Assembly: GCA_003218305.1 (NCBI GenBank)
Contig: QHMY01000104.1
Location: 1-39,894 of the forward strand
Length of the DNA: 39,894 nucleotides
Direction: 5' to 3'
Origin: Verrucomicrobiota bacterium
Lineage (GTDB): Bacteria; Verrucomicrobiota; Verrucomicrobiia; Chthoniobacterales; UBA10450
The translations under genes and the position numbers were made by a program. The notes under the pieces were generated by a model. The model worked only from the letters and a program-made list of their open reading frames with translations. It was not told where the DNA came from and did not search any database. Below are positions 8,725-16,015 of the stretch, in pieces (the stretch's first letter is position 1; the number at the start of each line of letters is the position of its first letter).

Positions 8725-9864
8725 TTAAACGCAAACAAGTTCGGGCTCGGGCGCCGTCGGAGCGGAAGGAGGCTGCGGTAGATGGCGGTAATAGCTGTCC
8801 CGCTGCATCGGTTCCCGGCCGGCCTCGCGAATGACGTCTTCCAGCGTCTTGACCGTTTGTTCCTGTGGAGTCTTCGCACCCGCCATGTGAAAGATTTTTT
8901 CTTCCATGATCGTGCCGTGCAAATCGTCCACTCCGAAGCTGAGAGAAACCTGCGCCAGCGGCAATCCCATCGAGACCCAGTACGCGGTCAGATGGTCGAA
9001 ATTGTCGAGATAAATGCGGCTCACCGCCAGGTTGCGAAGTTGTTCCACCGCGGACGCCGGTTTGACGTGAGCAAGGATGGTTGTCTGCGGTTCGAAAGCG
9101 AATGGCACGAAAGCCGTGAAGCCGCCTGTATCGTCCTGCAGTTCGCGCAGTTGACGAAGGTGGTCCACGCGTTGTTCCAGCGTCTCGATGTGGCCATAAA
9201 GCATCGTGCAGGTGCTCCGGCCCCCCATCTGGTGCCAGGTTCGGTGGACTTCGAGCCATTCCTCCGCGCTTTCCTTTCCGCGGCAGAGCTCGTCCCGCAC
9301 GCCGGCATCGAAAATCTCCGCCCCGCCACCGGTGAGGGCACCGAGACCAGCGCCGCGCAAAATTGCGAGCGTCTCTGGGATGGGAAGCTTGAAGATTCGA
9401 TGGGCCAAATGCCGGATCTCAATGGCGGTGAAGGCCTTGATGATCAGGTTCGGATCGAGCGCGCGCAGCCGTTGCAACAGCTCGAGATACCAATCCTTTT
9501 TCAATGTTGGGTGGAGGCCTCCCACCATATGGACCTCCGTAATCCCCAGGGCCAGTGACTCCTGCACTACGCCGATAATGTCGTCGATCGCGCGCTCGAA
9601 AGCGTGGGCATCTCGCTTTTTGGCCGCAAAAGCGCAAAACTGGCAGGAGAGAATGCAGACGTTCGAATAATTAATGTAACGATTCAGAATGTAGGTCGCG
9701 ACGTTCCCGTTCTTCTGTTCGCGGACCGCACTGGCCATGACCCCGAGGGCATTTAGATCCTTGGAACGGTAGAGCTGTAGTGCTTCCGCCTCCGAAATGC
9801 GCTGCCGGCTTTCGACCTTCTCGGCAATCGGTTGAAGGTCGGCAGGAATAAGAGATAGATTCAT
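8725..9864 (-). CDS. mqnE: aminofutalosine synthase MqnE (radical SAM)
   Basis: MqnE joins 3-enolpyruvylbenzoate to the adenosyl group of SAM to give 6-amino-6-deoxyfutalosine, the step after MqnA. The radical-SAM cluster cysteines are Cys70, Cys74 and Cys77 (CILSCQFC). The segments MVGGLHP, IKAFTAIEI, LTGGGAEIF and TMLYGHIET are those of MqnE rather than of the related MqnC. The QDDTGGFTAFVPFAF segment also fits. The protein is 379 residues. The gene precedes mqnA by 3 bp. A possible 57-codon ORF ends within its start codon (ATGA overlap). mqnB, mqnC and mqnD are not in the window. Confidence 0.94.
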   Translation of the reverse strand: MNLSLIPADLQPIAEKVESRQRISEAEALQLYRSKDLNALGVMASAVREQKNGNVATYILNRYINYSNVCILSCQFCAFAAKKRDAHAFERAIDDIIGVVQESLALGITEVHMVGGLHPTLKKDWYLELLQRLRALDPNLIIKAFTAIEIRHLAHRIFKLPIPETLAILRGAGLGALTGGGAEIFDAGVRDELCRGKESAEEWLEVHRTWHQMGGRSTCTMLYGHIETLEQRVDHLRQLRELQDDTGGFTAFVPFAFEPQTTILAHVKPASAVEQLRNLAVSRIYLDNFDHLTAYWVSMGLPLAQVSLSFGVDDLHGTIMEEKIFHMAGAKTPQEQTVKTLEDVIREAGREPMQRDSYYRHLPQPPSAPTAPEPELVCV

Positions 9865-10034
9865 CGAGATATCTGGCGCGACTGCGGATTTTCGAACTCA
9901 TGATGCACATACTCCGGGCCGGTTGCAAACGAAAGCACCCAGGCACTCACCGCGGGCAATCGGACGAAACCTTTCCGGTATTGCCGGGTTAATTCTGAAA
10001 CGGTAGCTCTGGCCGACGCGTCTACTCTCACCAT
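9861..10034 (-). CDS. possible small protein upstream of mqnE
   Basis: An ORF of about 57 codons (MVRVDASARATVSELTRQYR...) starts at the ATG at 10034 and ends in an ATGA overlap with mqnE. It fills most of the space between mqnE and the divergent sigma-factor gene, where the promoters should be. I recognise no family. Third-position GC is only moderate, about 58% by eye. The stop/start overlap is the main reason to keep it; it could be chance. Confidence 0.25.
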   Translation of the reverse strand: MVRVDASARATVSELTRQYRKGFVRLPAVSAWVLSFATGPEYVHHEFENPQSRQISR

Positions 10035-10638
10035 GTCCCGCAACGAACCGAACCCCGCGGGAGCCTCAGACGAGAATGCCGAAGACGTCCGGTTGATGCT
10101 GCTCGTGAGCGCCGGGGATACCGCCGCCTTCGAGGAACTGGTGGAACGCCATCAGCGGCTTGTGGTGGGAACTGTCGCCCGGATGCTGGGGAACAATTCC
10201 GAGGTCGAAGACATCTCCCAGCAGGTCTTTGTCCGGGTTTGGAGGAGTGCCAAACGGTATGTGCCGCGGGCAAAGTTCACGACCTGGTTGCTGAAGATCA
10301 CCCGCAATCTCGTCTTCAACGAACTGCGCCGCCGCTCTCGCCATGCCCAGACTTCGCTCCAGCCCGAAACAGAGGAGTCGGAGCGGCCGATCCGGGACGA
10401 GCGCGCAATCGCGCCAGATGCCGCGTTGCTTGAGCAGGAATTGCAAGAGGCGGTCGAAGCCGCTATCGCGCGGTTACCCGAAACGCAGCGAATGGCGGTG
10501 GTGCTGCGGCGCTACGACGAGCTGAGCTACGAGGAAATCGCGGAGATCCTGGATCAATCGGTTCCCGCCGTGAAAAGCCTCCTCTTTCGCGCACGCACCG
10601 AATTGCGCGCTCGCCTGAGCCGATATCTCACAAGTTAG
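10033..10638 (+). CDS. ECF-type RNA polymerase sigma factor (sigma-70 family)
   Basis: A 201-residue alternative sigma factor. Region 2 is at about residues 30-95: AAFEELVERHQRLVVGTVARM, then SEVEDISQQVFVRVWRSAKRY with the core-binding DISQQVF motif. It is followed by FTTWLLKITRNLVFNELRRRSR. Region 4 is at about 140-198: LPETQRMAVVLRRYDELSYEEIAEIL and VPAVKSLLFRARTELRARL, the helix-turn-helix for -35 recognition. The architecture is that of the RpoE/SigW-like ECF group. No anti-sigma gene with a membrane segment follows, since the next gene is convergent; the partner may be elsewhere. It is read divergently from mqnE. Confidence 0.93.
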   Translation: MSRNEPNPAGASDENAEDVRLMLLVSAGDTAAFEELVERHQRLVVGTVARMLGNNSEVEDISQQVFVRVWRSAKRYVPRAKFTTWLLKITRNLVFNELRRRSRHAQTSLQPETEESERPIRDERAIAPDAALLEQELQEAVEAAIARLPETQRMAVVLRRYDELSYEEIAEILDQSVPAVKSLLFRARTELRARLSRYLTS

Positions 10639-10690
10639 CCCCAGAAAGACAAAGAGGGCGGACCTCTTGCGAGAATCCGCCCCCTCTCAA
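10639..10690 (-). terminator. intrinsic terminator for the secretin gene
   Basis: A hairpin at 10654-10686 separates the convergent sigma-factor and secretin genes. Read on the minus strand the stem GAGGGGGCGGA/TCCGCCCTC (2-base bulge) closes through CTC-GCAA-GAG, a GNRA tetraloop. It is followed by TTTGTCTTTC. The plus-strand side lacks a T tract, so it mainly serves the secretin gene. Confidence 0.6.
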
Positions 10691-10709
10691 CCCCACATTC
10701 TAAAATTTC

Positions 10710-12554
10710 TTAGTAGCCGCGATCGCTCGCCGTGCTCATGAATTGCACCTTGTCCTCCGTAACCCTTGAGGTGGTAGAACGCTTCGCCGGAGCCGGCGGA
10801 ATGCCCGGTTTCGGGTAATCCGCGGCATTCTGGCGATTCGAGGTAGGCACCAGCCTTACCGCGCCCTTGGCGTTATTTCTCCAACCGTTGGGGTCCGCGT
10901 ATTCCTCGCCGGTATGATGGACACCGCTCACCTGGTCTTCCAAGCCGGTGCCATAATGTTGATCGATGATTGTCGGCGTCACGAATACCAGCAGGTTCCG
11001 CTTTGTCCGGACATTGGCTTTGCTCTGAAACAAATAGCCCAAGACCGGTATGTCGCCCATGATCGGGACCTTGGTGCGGGATTTTGTGACTTCATCTTGG
11101 AGAAGGCCGCCAATCGCGAGGGTATCGCCGCTCTTGATCAAGACGTTTGAGTCAAGCGAGCGCGTGTCGATGATTGGGCTCAGGACCGGTTGGGTGGCGC
11201 CCGGAGGGAAGAACGGCAGGTCGCCCACCTTGTTACTGATTTCCGGCTTAACTTTTAATGTGATGAAGTCGTCTTTGTTAACCGAAGGAGTCACGATCAG
11301 GGTATTTCCAAATTTCTTCTCGTCAAAACCGCTGAATTCGGCCGTGGCGGTCTGTTCGTTGAAGTTGAGTTTGGGCACCGGCTGATTTCGAATGATTTCG
11401 ATCTTGGCCTGCATATTGTCCGCAGTTACCACGCGTGGATTCGCCAGAAACTCCGCGTCGGAGTCCTCGTTCAGGAGTGCCATCGTGACAGACATTTGGG
11501 GGGCGGAAAGAATGGCAAACTGTTCTCCGATCGGCTTAAGAAATTTGTCGAAGAAGAAATCGGCGCCAATCAGTTTTCCCGTTTGTGGATCGTACTTCCC
11601 CTGTGCCGGATCTCCAGGTATTAGCTCGCCGGTGAGGGGGTTGACAGTTGGAGGTTTAGCCGGTTGGCTGCCAGCGAACTTGAGCGTCTGCGGGGCACTG
11701 GCTGATCCAACCACTCCGGCCCAGTTGATTCCATAAGCTTGCCTTGGGTTAGCGGTCACCTCCACCAACCGCGCCTCAATCATGACCTGCTTTGTGGGCC
11801 GATCGACCTGGGCCAGAAGCTTGCGAATATTGTCGATATTGCTGCGCGTCTCGCGGAAGAAAAGCGTGTTGGTCCGTTCGTCGACTTGAGCCGCCTCTTT
11901 GCTCGACAATTGGGGAGCAATGAGCACCGCCACATCTTTGGCGCGGGCATAACTGAACTGGAAATTATCGCTCTCGGTGGGCTCGGCAGTCCGTTCCGTG
12001 GCTGTCTTGATGTAATAGACGTTATCGATCCTATCCATGAAAAGCCCCTTGGCCTTCACGATGATCGCCACTGCCTGAATCGCGGTAACGTCTTCTAGTC
12101 GCATCGTCACCGTGCCCACAACCGCTTCGCTTACCACCATGTTGATCTTCGCCTGCCGGGCAAGGAGCCGGAGAACCTGACCTACGTCATCTCCTTGAAA
12201 TTCACGAACACCGACTCCGCCGTTGTCGGTCGCGCCATCGGCTTCCGCTGGATCGACGGTCGTTCCAGGGCCGGGAGCTTTCGTGGTCGTGTTCGGGGCC
12301 GGGGCCGTGACCGTTGTCGAGGCTTGGACGAGCGTTAACGGAGCATTATCGCCTGTTTTGGTGCTCGGGGCTGAAGGCAGTGAAGGCGAGCTGGACTGCT
12401 TGACAGGTGAATCTGTGCTTGGAGCCGACTGGAGCGTGCTGGCGGCGAGGGCGCTTGAGGACGGGGTGGGCGAGCCGACCTGCGCGTGGGACAGCGTAAC
12501 GGCACCGAGCAATGCCGCCGTCCCGCAGATGAGGTTTTTGAGGCGATTAAACAT
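10710..12554 (-). CDS. secretin-family outer-membrane protein (GspD/PilQ-like)
   Basis: A 614-residue exported protein predicted to form a gated outer-membrane pore ring. A signal peptide spans about residues 1-25 (TAALLGAVTLSHA then Q). A Ser/Pro/Thr-rich linker runs to about 110. An STN/N0-like domain follows (VREFQGDDVGQVLRLLARQAKINMVV), then an N1-like segment (FQFSYARAKDVAVLIAPQLS, NTLFFRETRSNIDNIRKLLAQVD). The secretin barrel starts near VMIEARLVEVTANPRQAYGINW and contains FLANPRVVTADN, VLIKSGDTLAIGGLL, TKVPIMGDIPVLGYLF and LLVFVTPTIID, which are secretin signatures. No pilotin, pilin or secretion ATPase lies nearby. It could serve type II secretion or type IV pili; context does not decide. 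Confidence 0.9.
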   Translation of the reverse strand: MFNRLKNLICGTAALLGAVTLSHAQVGSPTPSSSALAASTLQSAPSTDSPVKQSSSPSLPSAPSTKTGDNAPLTLVQASTTVTAPAPNTTTKAPGPGTTVDPAEADGATDNGGVGVREFQGDDVGQVLRLLARQAKINMVVSEAVVGTVTMRLEDVTAIQAVAIIVKAKGLFMDRIDNVYYIKTATERTAEPTESDNFQFSYARAKDVAVLIAPQLSSKEAAQVDERTNTLFFRETRSNIDNIRKLLAQVDRPTKQVMIEARLVEVTANPRQAYGINWAGVVGSASAPQTLKFAGSQPAKPPTVNPLTGELIPGDPAQGKYDPQTGKLIGADFFFDKFLKPIGEQFAILSAPQMSVTMALLNEDSDAEFLANPRVVTADNMQAKIEIIRNQPVPKLNFNEQTATAEFSGFDEKKFGNTLIVTPSVNKDDFITLKVKPEISNKVGDLPFFPPGATQPVLSPIIDTRSLDSNVLIKSGDTLAIGGLLQDEVTKSRTKVPIMGDIPVLGYLFQSKANVRTKRNLLVFVTPTIIDQHYGTGLEDQVSGVHHTGEEYADPNGWRNNAKGAVRLVPTSNRQNAADYPKPGIPPAPAKRSTTSRVTEDKVQFMSTASDRGY

Positions 12555-12609
12555 AGGATTGAATGGAAGTTGAAGAGTGCGGAAGCGTTTAAAGCAGAAA
12601 GCAGACCAG

Positions 12610-12714
12610 CCCCAGATATTGGGGAAGGAAGGGTTCCCTGCGGGGTGAAGCCGGATAAATCCAGCGATCCGGACGGAAATGTCCGGAACCCGACGTTCAG
12701 GGCGCCCGCGCCCT
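12610..12714. repeat. cluster of inverted repeats between Anbu and secretin genes
   Basis: The 158-bp gap (12555-12712) holds three small palindromes. They are TCCGGAC/GTCCGGA (12668-12687, 6-base loop), AGGGCGC/GCGCCCT (12699-12714, abutting the Anbu stop) and CCCCA/TGGGG (12610-12624). The first is a plausible minus-strand terminator for the Anbu operon, although no T tract follows. The secretin promoter must also lie here but I cannot place it. Confidence 0.35.
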
Positions 12715-13483
12715 ACGCGGCCGTGGCAAATCCCAGCGCCGGCTTGCTGAAATCCGGTGCTGGCATCTCGTTAACGAGCTTCACGATCCCGTCCTGCCAT
12801 CTGCGCCCAATTTCCAGCAGGTAAGGATCGTCTTCCTCCAGGTGCGATCGGAGCTTCGCTTGGAGCGAATCACTCTCGTAGCAAAGGATGTCGATCGGCG
12901 GACCAACCGCTACGTTGCTCGTCATTGTCGCATCAATGGAAATGATCCCGACCTTCACGGCATCGCTCAGACTCGTTCCATAACTGAATCCCCGATCCAG
13001 GATGGGTTTGCCATACTTCCGCTCGCCAATCTGTAGAAACGGACAATCGGGGGTGGCGTGGATGCTGTTGCCCTGCGGGTAGACTAGATGAACCTCGGGC
13101 GCGAAACCGGCGATTTGGCCGCCCACGATCAGGTGAATATTAAAATCGAAGCCGTCAGCCTCCAGCGCTGCGCGATCTCGTTTTTCCACCTCCCGCACCT
13201 TGGTTCCGACATACCGCACCGTTTCGTAGAGAGTCTGCCGGTTGGTGATCTGCTCCCGGCTGGGGTCATCGATACCCAGATGCAGGTCCTCGTCGATCAA
13301 CGCAATGGTTGCCTGGGTGAGAGACAAATTGCCGGAACTCAGGATGCAAATGACGCGATCGCCCGCTTTTTCATAGACTCGCATCTTGCTGCACATCGTG
13401 ATGTTGTCCATTCCCGCGCTCGTCCTTGAGTCGGATAAAAAGACCGCGCCAGTGCGGCAGAGCATTCCGAGGCAATAAGTCAT
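12713..13483 (-). CDS. Anbu-type proteasome-family peptidase (bacterial 20S-like homologue)
   Basis: A 256-residue Ntn-hydrolase of the Anbu (ancestral beta subunit) family. The start MTYCLGMLCRTG places Thr2 as the presumed nucleophile once Met is removed. The following segment VFLSDSRTSAGMDNI is the family hallmark, corresponding to the Asp/Arg region of proteasome beta subunits. The body (GDRVICILSSGNLSLTQATIALI, IHLIVGGQIAG, QIGERKYGKPILDR, AVKVGIISIDATMTSNVAVGPPIDIL) also matches. In many bacteria Anbu is encoded with ATP-grasp, alpha-E and transglutaminase-like genes. Here those are absent, and it overlaps a PF04020 membrane-protein gene by ATGA instead. Substrates are unknown for the family. 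The functional assignment as a peptidase is by homology only. Confidence 0.88.
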   Translation of the reverse strand: MTYCLGMLCRTGAVFLSDSRTSAGMDNITMCSKMRVYEKAGDRVICILSSGNLSLTQATIALIDEDLHLGIDDPSREQITNRQTLYETVRYVGTKVREVEKRDRAALEADGFDFNIHLIVGGQIAGFAPEVHLVYPQGNSIHATPDCPFLQIGERKYGKPILDRGFSYGTSLSDAVKVGIISIDATMTSNVAVGPPIDILCYESDSLQAKLRSHLEEDDPYLLEIGRRWQDGIVKLVNEMPAPDFSKPALGFATAA

Positions 13484-13998
13484 TTTGTTCCCCCGTTCAT
13501 CGGTTCGATCACGCGGCCCTCGACGCTCTTGATCCGCGCGTGGTGCGTCAAAACGTGAACCCGACCATCGCTGCCACGGAAAAACGCGCTCAGAATCCAG
13601 CTAATGATGCTGATGAGGAGCGCGCCCCAGAAGGCGCTCCCAAAATTATCGACGTGAAATCCGATCACCACGTTCGGCACAAAACGCAACAGGAAGGCGT
13701 TCACAATCAAGATAAAAAAACCAAGCGTTACCAAAATCAACGGCGCGCTCAGGATCAACAACACCGGGCGCACGAATGCATTTAAGATGCCAAGCAGAAG
13801 CGCGGCACCGATCAACGACCCCGCGTTATCGTAGCGGATGCCACTGATGAAGGCTGGCACAATCATCACGGCGACCGTGGTGATCATCCAGCGTAAGACA
13901 AAGTGCCGCATGCCTTCACGGTAGGCGAAGTTCCGCTCTTCACGCAACCGGTTTGCAAAATCCGCTTGCAAGACCGGCCTCGTCGGTAGATTTGGCAC
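13480..13998 (-). CDS. PF04020 (phage-holin-4 superfamily, YvlD-like) membrane protein
   Basis: A small polytopic inner-membrane protein of up to 172 residues with four hydrophobic segments. They lie at about 33-50 (LRWMITTVAVMIVPAFISG), 57-75 (NAGSLIGAALLLGILNAFV), 79-105 (LLILSAPLILVTLGFFILIVNAF) and 120-138 (AFWGALLISIISWILSAFF). The pattern ILNAFVRPVLLILSAPLILVTLG is typical of PF04020. Despite the family name it is a chromosomal protein here, with no phage context. The GTG start at 13998 follows an AGG and leaves only 21 bp to the divergent gene; an internal ATG at 13911 is an alternative. Its stop overlaps the Anbu start (ATGA), so the two are probably made together. Confidence 0.85.
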   Translation of the reverse strand: MPNLPTRPVLQADFANRLREERNFAYREGMRHFVLRWMITTVAVMIVPAFISGIRYDNAGSLIGAALLLGILNAFVRPVLLILSAPLILVTLGFFILIVNAFLLRFVPNVVIGFHVDNFGSAFWGALLISIISWILSAFFRGSDGRVHVLTHHARIKSVEGRVIEPMNGGTK

Positions 13999-14019
13999 TC
14001 AACCTGGAGACAGCAAGAA

Positions 14020-14358
14020 GTGGCCAAAAAATCGAAAATCGAAACAAAAAAAGCGGACAAGAAAGCATCGCAAGCAACTCCACGCCCGGCGGACGCCCAG
14101 GGGTCAGACGCTGGCGCCGCCACGAAGCCTGCCCGAAAAACGGCGGCTTCCCGGAAAAAGACCACAGGCACCCCCAAAACGGCCAGCCCAAAAGCCTCCT
14201 CTGCTCCGACTTACGAGCCGACGGATGACGAAATTCGGACACGCGCTTATTTCATCGCGGAACGGCGGCTCCAGCTTTCCCTGCAAGGCGACTCCGCCCA
14301 CGACTGGATTGAGGCCAAACGCCAGTTGATCGAGGAAGCTGGCTCGTCCCGCGCCTAG
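14020..14358 (+). CDS. DUF2934 domain protein with basic N-terminal tail
   Basis: A 112-residue protein. Residues 1-65 are Lys/Ala/Pro/Thr-rich and disordered. Residues ~70-108 (PTDDEIRTRAYFIAERRLQL through HDWIEAKRQLIEEA) match the short helical DUF2934 motif of unknown function. The start is GTG at 14020, supported by GGAGA at 14006-14010. The basic tail could bind nucleic acid, but that is inference. The gene is divergent from the PF04020 gene and converges on the response regulator. Confidence 0.75.
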   Translation: MAKKSKIETKKADKKASQATPRPADAQGSDAGAATKPARKTAASRKKTTGTPKTASPKASSAPTYEPTDDEIRTRAYFIAERRLQLSLQGDSAHDWIEAKRQLIEEAGSSRA

Positions 14359-14377
14359 CTCAGACTCGGCGAGACTT

Positions 14378-14447
14378 CGGTAGGGCGAGACTCTGTCGAG
14401 CCTCCAGCGGAATCCTCGAGCCAACTCGACCGGGTCTCGTCCTATCG
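14378..14447. repeat. imperfect inverted-repeat element (23-bp arms)
   Basis: The arms are 14378-14400 and 14425-14447, matching at 19 of 23 positions with a 24-base spacer. The core is GGCGAGACTC/CGAGACCC. GGCGAGACT occurs twice in the left part as a direct repeat. The element fills the gap between convergent genes, so it may be a REP-type repeat or act as a bidirectional terminator. Confidence 0.5.
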
Positions 14448-14476
14448 AGTATTGAGACCCCGTTGGATCGTCCAAC

Positions 14477-14893
14477 CTAGACGGCTAGCTCGATCCCGGG
14501 CACACAGTCCTTTACCTTTTCAATCAGCCGATTGATCACGAACGGTTTCGCGACCAATCCGCGCACCCCAGCTTCTTGCAAGAGTTCCTGCGCCCGTTTC
14601 TCATCGCCCCTCCCCGTTACGAGCAGCAGCGGAGGCACAATGCGCGGCGGCTGGGCATGGTTATAGGCCTTTCCGATGAGGAAGAAGAGCATCGCGCCGT
14701 CAATCATTGGCATCGAAAAATCGAAGATCAGCAGGTCGTACGTTTTCGTTAAAGCCAGCTCGAAACCGTATTCAGGATTTGGCGAAGAATCGACCTCGCA
14801 CCGCAAATAGGAGAGGAGGGCTTCCCGCATCACTCGCGTGAGGCCGACATCGTCGTCGACGATCAGGATCTTTTTTACGGGGACAGCGGTCAT
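14477..14893 (-). CDS. single-domain response regulator (CheY-like receiver)
   Basis: A 138-residue stand-alone receiver domain. The acidic pocket is Asp13-Asp15 (ILIVDDD), the phospho-acceptor is Asp58 (LIFDFSMPMIDG), the Thr of the LLLVTGRG strand is present, and the conserved Lys is in GLVAKPF. No output domain follows. The longer frame up to 15199 is rejected because the CheY fold begins directly after the ATG at 14893 and the extra N-terminal part resembles no known domain. No histidine kinase is in the window, so the partner is unknown. Confidence 0.9.
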   Translation of the reverse strand: MTAVPVKKILIVDDDVGLTRVMREALLSYLRCEVDSSPNPEYGFELALTKTYDLLIFDFSMPMIDGAMLFFLIGKAYNHAQPPRIVPPLLLVTGRGDEKRAQELLQEAGVRGLVAKPFVINRLIEKVKDCVPGIELAV

Positions 14894-14938
14894 GAATGGA
14901 CGCTTGCGCGAAAGCGCACGGCGTTTCAAGCTTTTCCG

Positions 14939-15175
14939 ATGGAAAAAAATCTCACCGAGCTGGCCGCGGCCCTGCGCGACCGTCTGGCCATCATCGCCGA
15001 TGAAGAAAGCCGGCGCGATCCGGCCCGGCATACCGCTCGTCTCCGCGACGTTTCCGAAAGAATCGAGCGACTCGAACAATCGTTGCCCGCCGCCATTGAC
15101 CCCGAGCTTCGCCATTTCCTCCAACGCCGCAGTTACAGCAAGGCGCTCGAGCTGCTCACCGCAAAGCAACGGTAA
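14939..15175 (+). CDS. small helical hypothetical protein (78 aa)
   Basis: A 78-residue, charged, probably all-helical protein (MEKNLTELAAALRDRLAIIA at the start; IDPELRHFLQRRSYSKALEL near the end). The regular Leu/Ile spacing and the DPELRHFLQR-SYSKAL segment look like a genuine small domain rather than a shadow frame. I recognise no named family. It is divergent from the response regulator (45 bp) and convergent with the next gene. No clear ribosome-binding site precedes the ATG. Confidence 0.6.
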   Translation: MEKNLTELAAALRDRLAIIADEESRRDPARHTARLRDVSERIERLEQSLPAAIDPELRHFLQRRSYSKALELLTAKQR

Positions 15176-15195
15176 TTCAAAGCGTCTGTCTGCGA

Positions 15196-15924
15196 TCAAT
15201 AATCATTGTGGTCCTGCATCTTCCGGATCGCGTCGACCGTATAATGCCCCCAATTGTGTGCGCCCACAGCCTGGGCCGAGCCTTCTTCAATCCAGCGACC
15301 CGGAAGATTGGTGCCAATTTCTGGTGGGAGCCAAATCATTTTCTTCGCGTTTCGGACCAGGCTGGGGGCGATCACACCCTTCAAAGGGGCGCCGGAAAGC
15401 GTTTCTATCCCAAACGACACGCCGTCCGCAAAATAGCGCCCTTGGAGAACCTTGTCGGCGCCGCGAGAATTAGTTCCGGCGATCTTGATCACGAACGACC
15501 TATCCTTTACGGCGGACACGGACTGCGCGCGAAAGTCCAGGGTGTAGGCACCGGCCGGAAATGTTCCGACCGTGAAGAATCCGTTCGCATCGCTCTGCAC
15601 TTGCTTGACGATCTGGCCCCCCCTGCGCCTCAGAGTGATCTGAACTGTGGGATTGCGCGCCTCATCGGCGGTGGGATAAGCCCCCGCTCTCAGCTTTGCT
15701 TTTCGGGATTCGAGCAGGGCACGTTGTTCTTCGCACCATGTTTGCTCGGCAGCGGAAGAGGTGGTCGTGCAGCGCCGGTTCCACGCGGCAACATCCGCAT
15801 TGAATTTCTCAAACGCCTCTTTAACGCCGGGGCCCGCTGGCGGACCGCCGACTGGTATGGTATCGGAATAGGTAAGACTTGCGATCGACGAGAGGAAGAG
15901 GGCGGTCAGGAGGATTGGCTTCAT
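15196..15924 (-). CDS. secreted hypothetical protein with CarboxypepD_reg-like domain
   Basis: A 242-residue exported protein. The signal peptide is MKPILLTALFLSSIASLTYS. The ATG at 15924 is preferred because GAGG lies about 9-12 bases upstream; GTG at 15939 and ATG at 15933 are alternatives. A short helical segment with two Cys (CTTTSSAAEQTWCEEQRALL) is followed by a beta-rich region at about 90-140. There VQITLRRRGGQIVKQVQSD then GFFTVGTFPAGAYTLDF has the pattern of carboxypeptidase regulatory-like folds. The C-terminal part (KKMIWLPPEIGTNLPGRWIE) is unrecognised. It follows rpsD on the same strand by about 90 bp, but shows no functional link to it. Confidence 0.75.
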   Translation of the reverse strand: MKPILLTALFLSSIASLTYSDTIPVGGPPAGPGVKEAFEKFNADVAAWNRRCTTTSSAAEQTWCEEQRALLESRKAKLRAGAYPTADEARNPTVQITLRRRGGQIVKQVQSDANGFFTVGTFPAGAYTLDFRAQSVSAVKDRSFVIKIAGTNSRGADKVLQGRYFADGVSFGIETLSGAPLKGVIAPSLVRNAKKMIWLPPEIGTNLPGRWIEEGSAQAVGAHNWGHYTVDAIRKMQDHNDY

Positions 15925-16015
15925 AATAGCCATCCTCACAGCAAAACGAACGAATCGTCAATGCATTTACGCTGCCACCGTAGTTTGTGCGGCGGGCGTC
16001 ACGAAGCGAACCTCG

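Noticed and set aside
13480-13998. Phage origin suggested by the holin family name
   Set aside because: PF04020 members are common chromosomal membrane proteins; no lysis, structural or integrase genes are near.
14894-15199. N-terminal extension of the response regulator (102 codons)
   Set aside because: No homology to any domain, antisense to the 78-residue gene, and the receiver fold starts right after ATG 14893.
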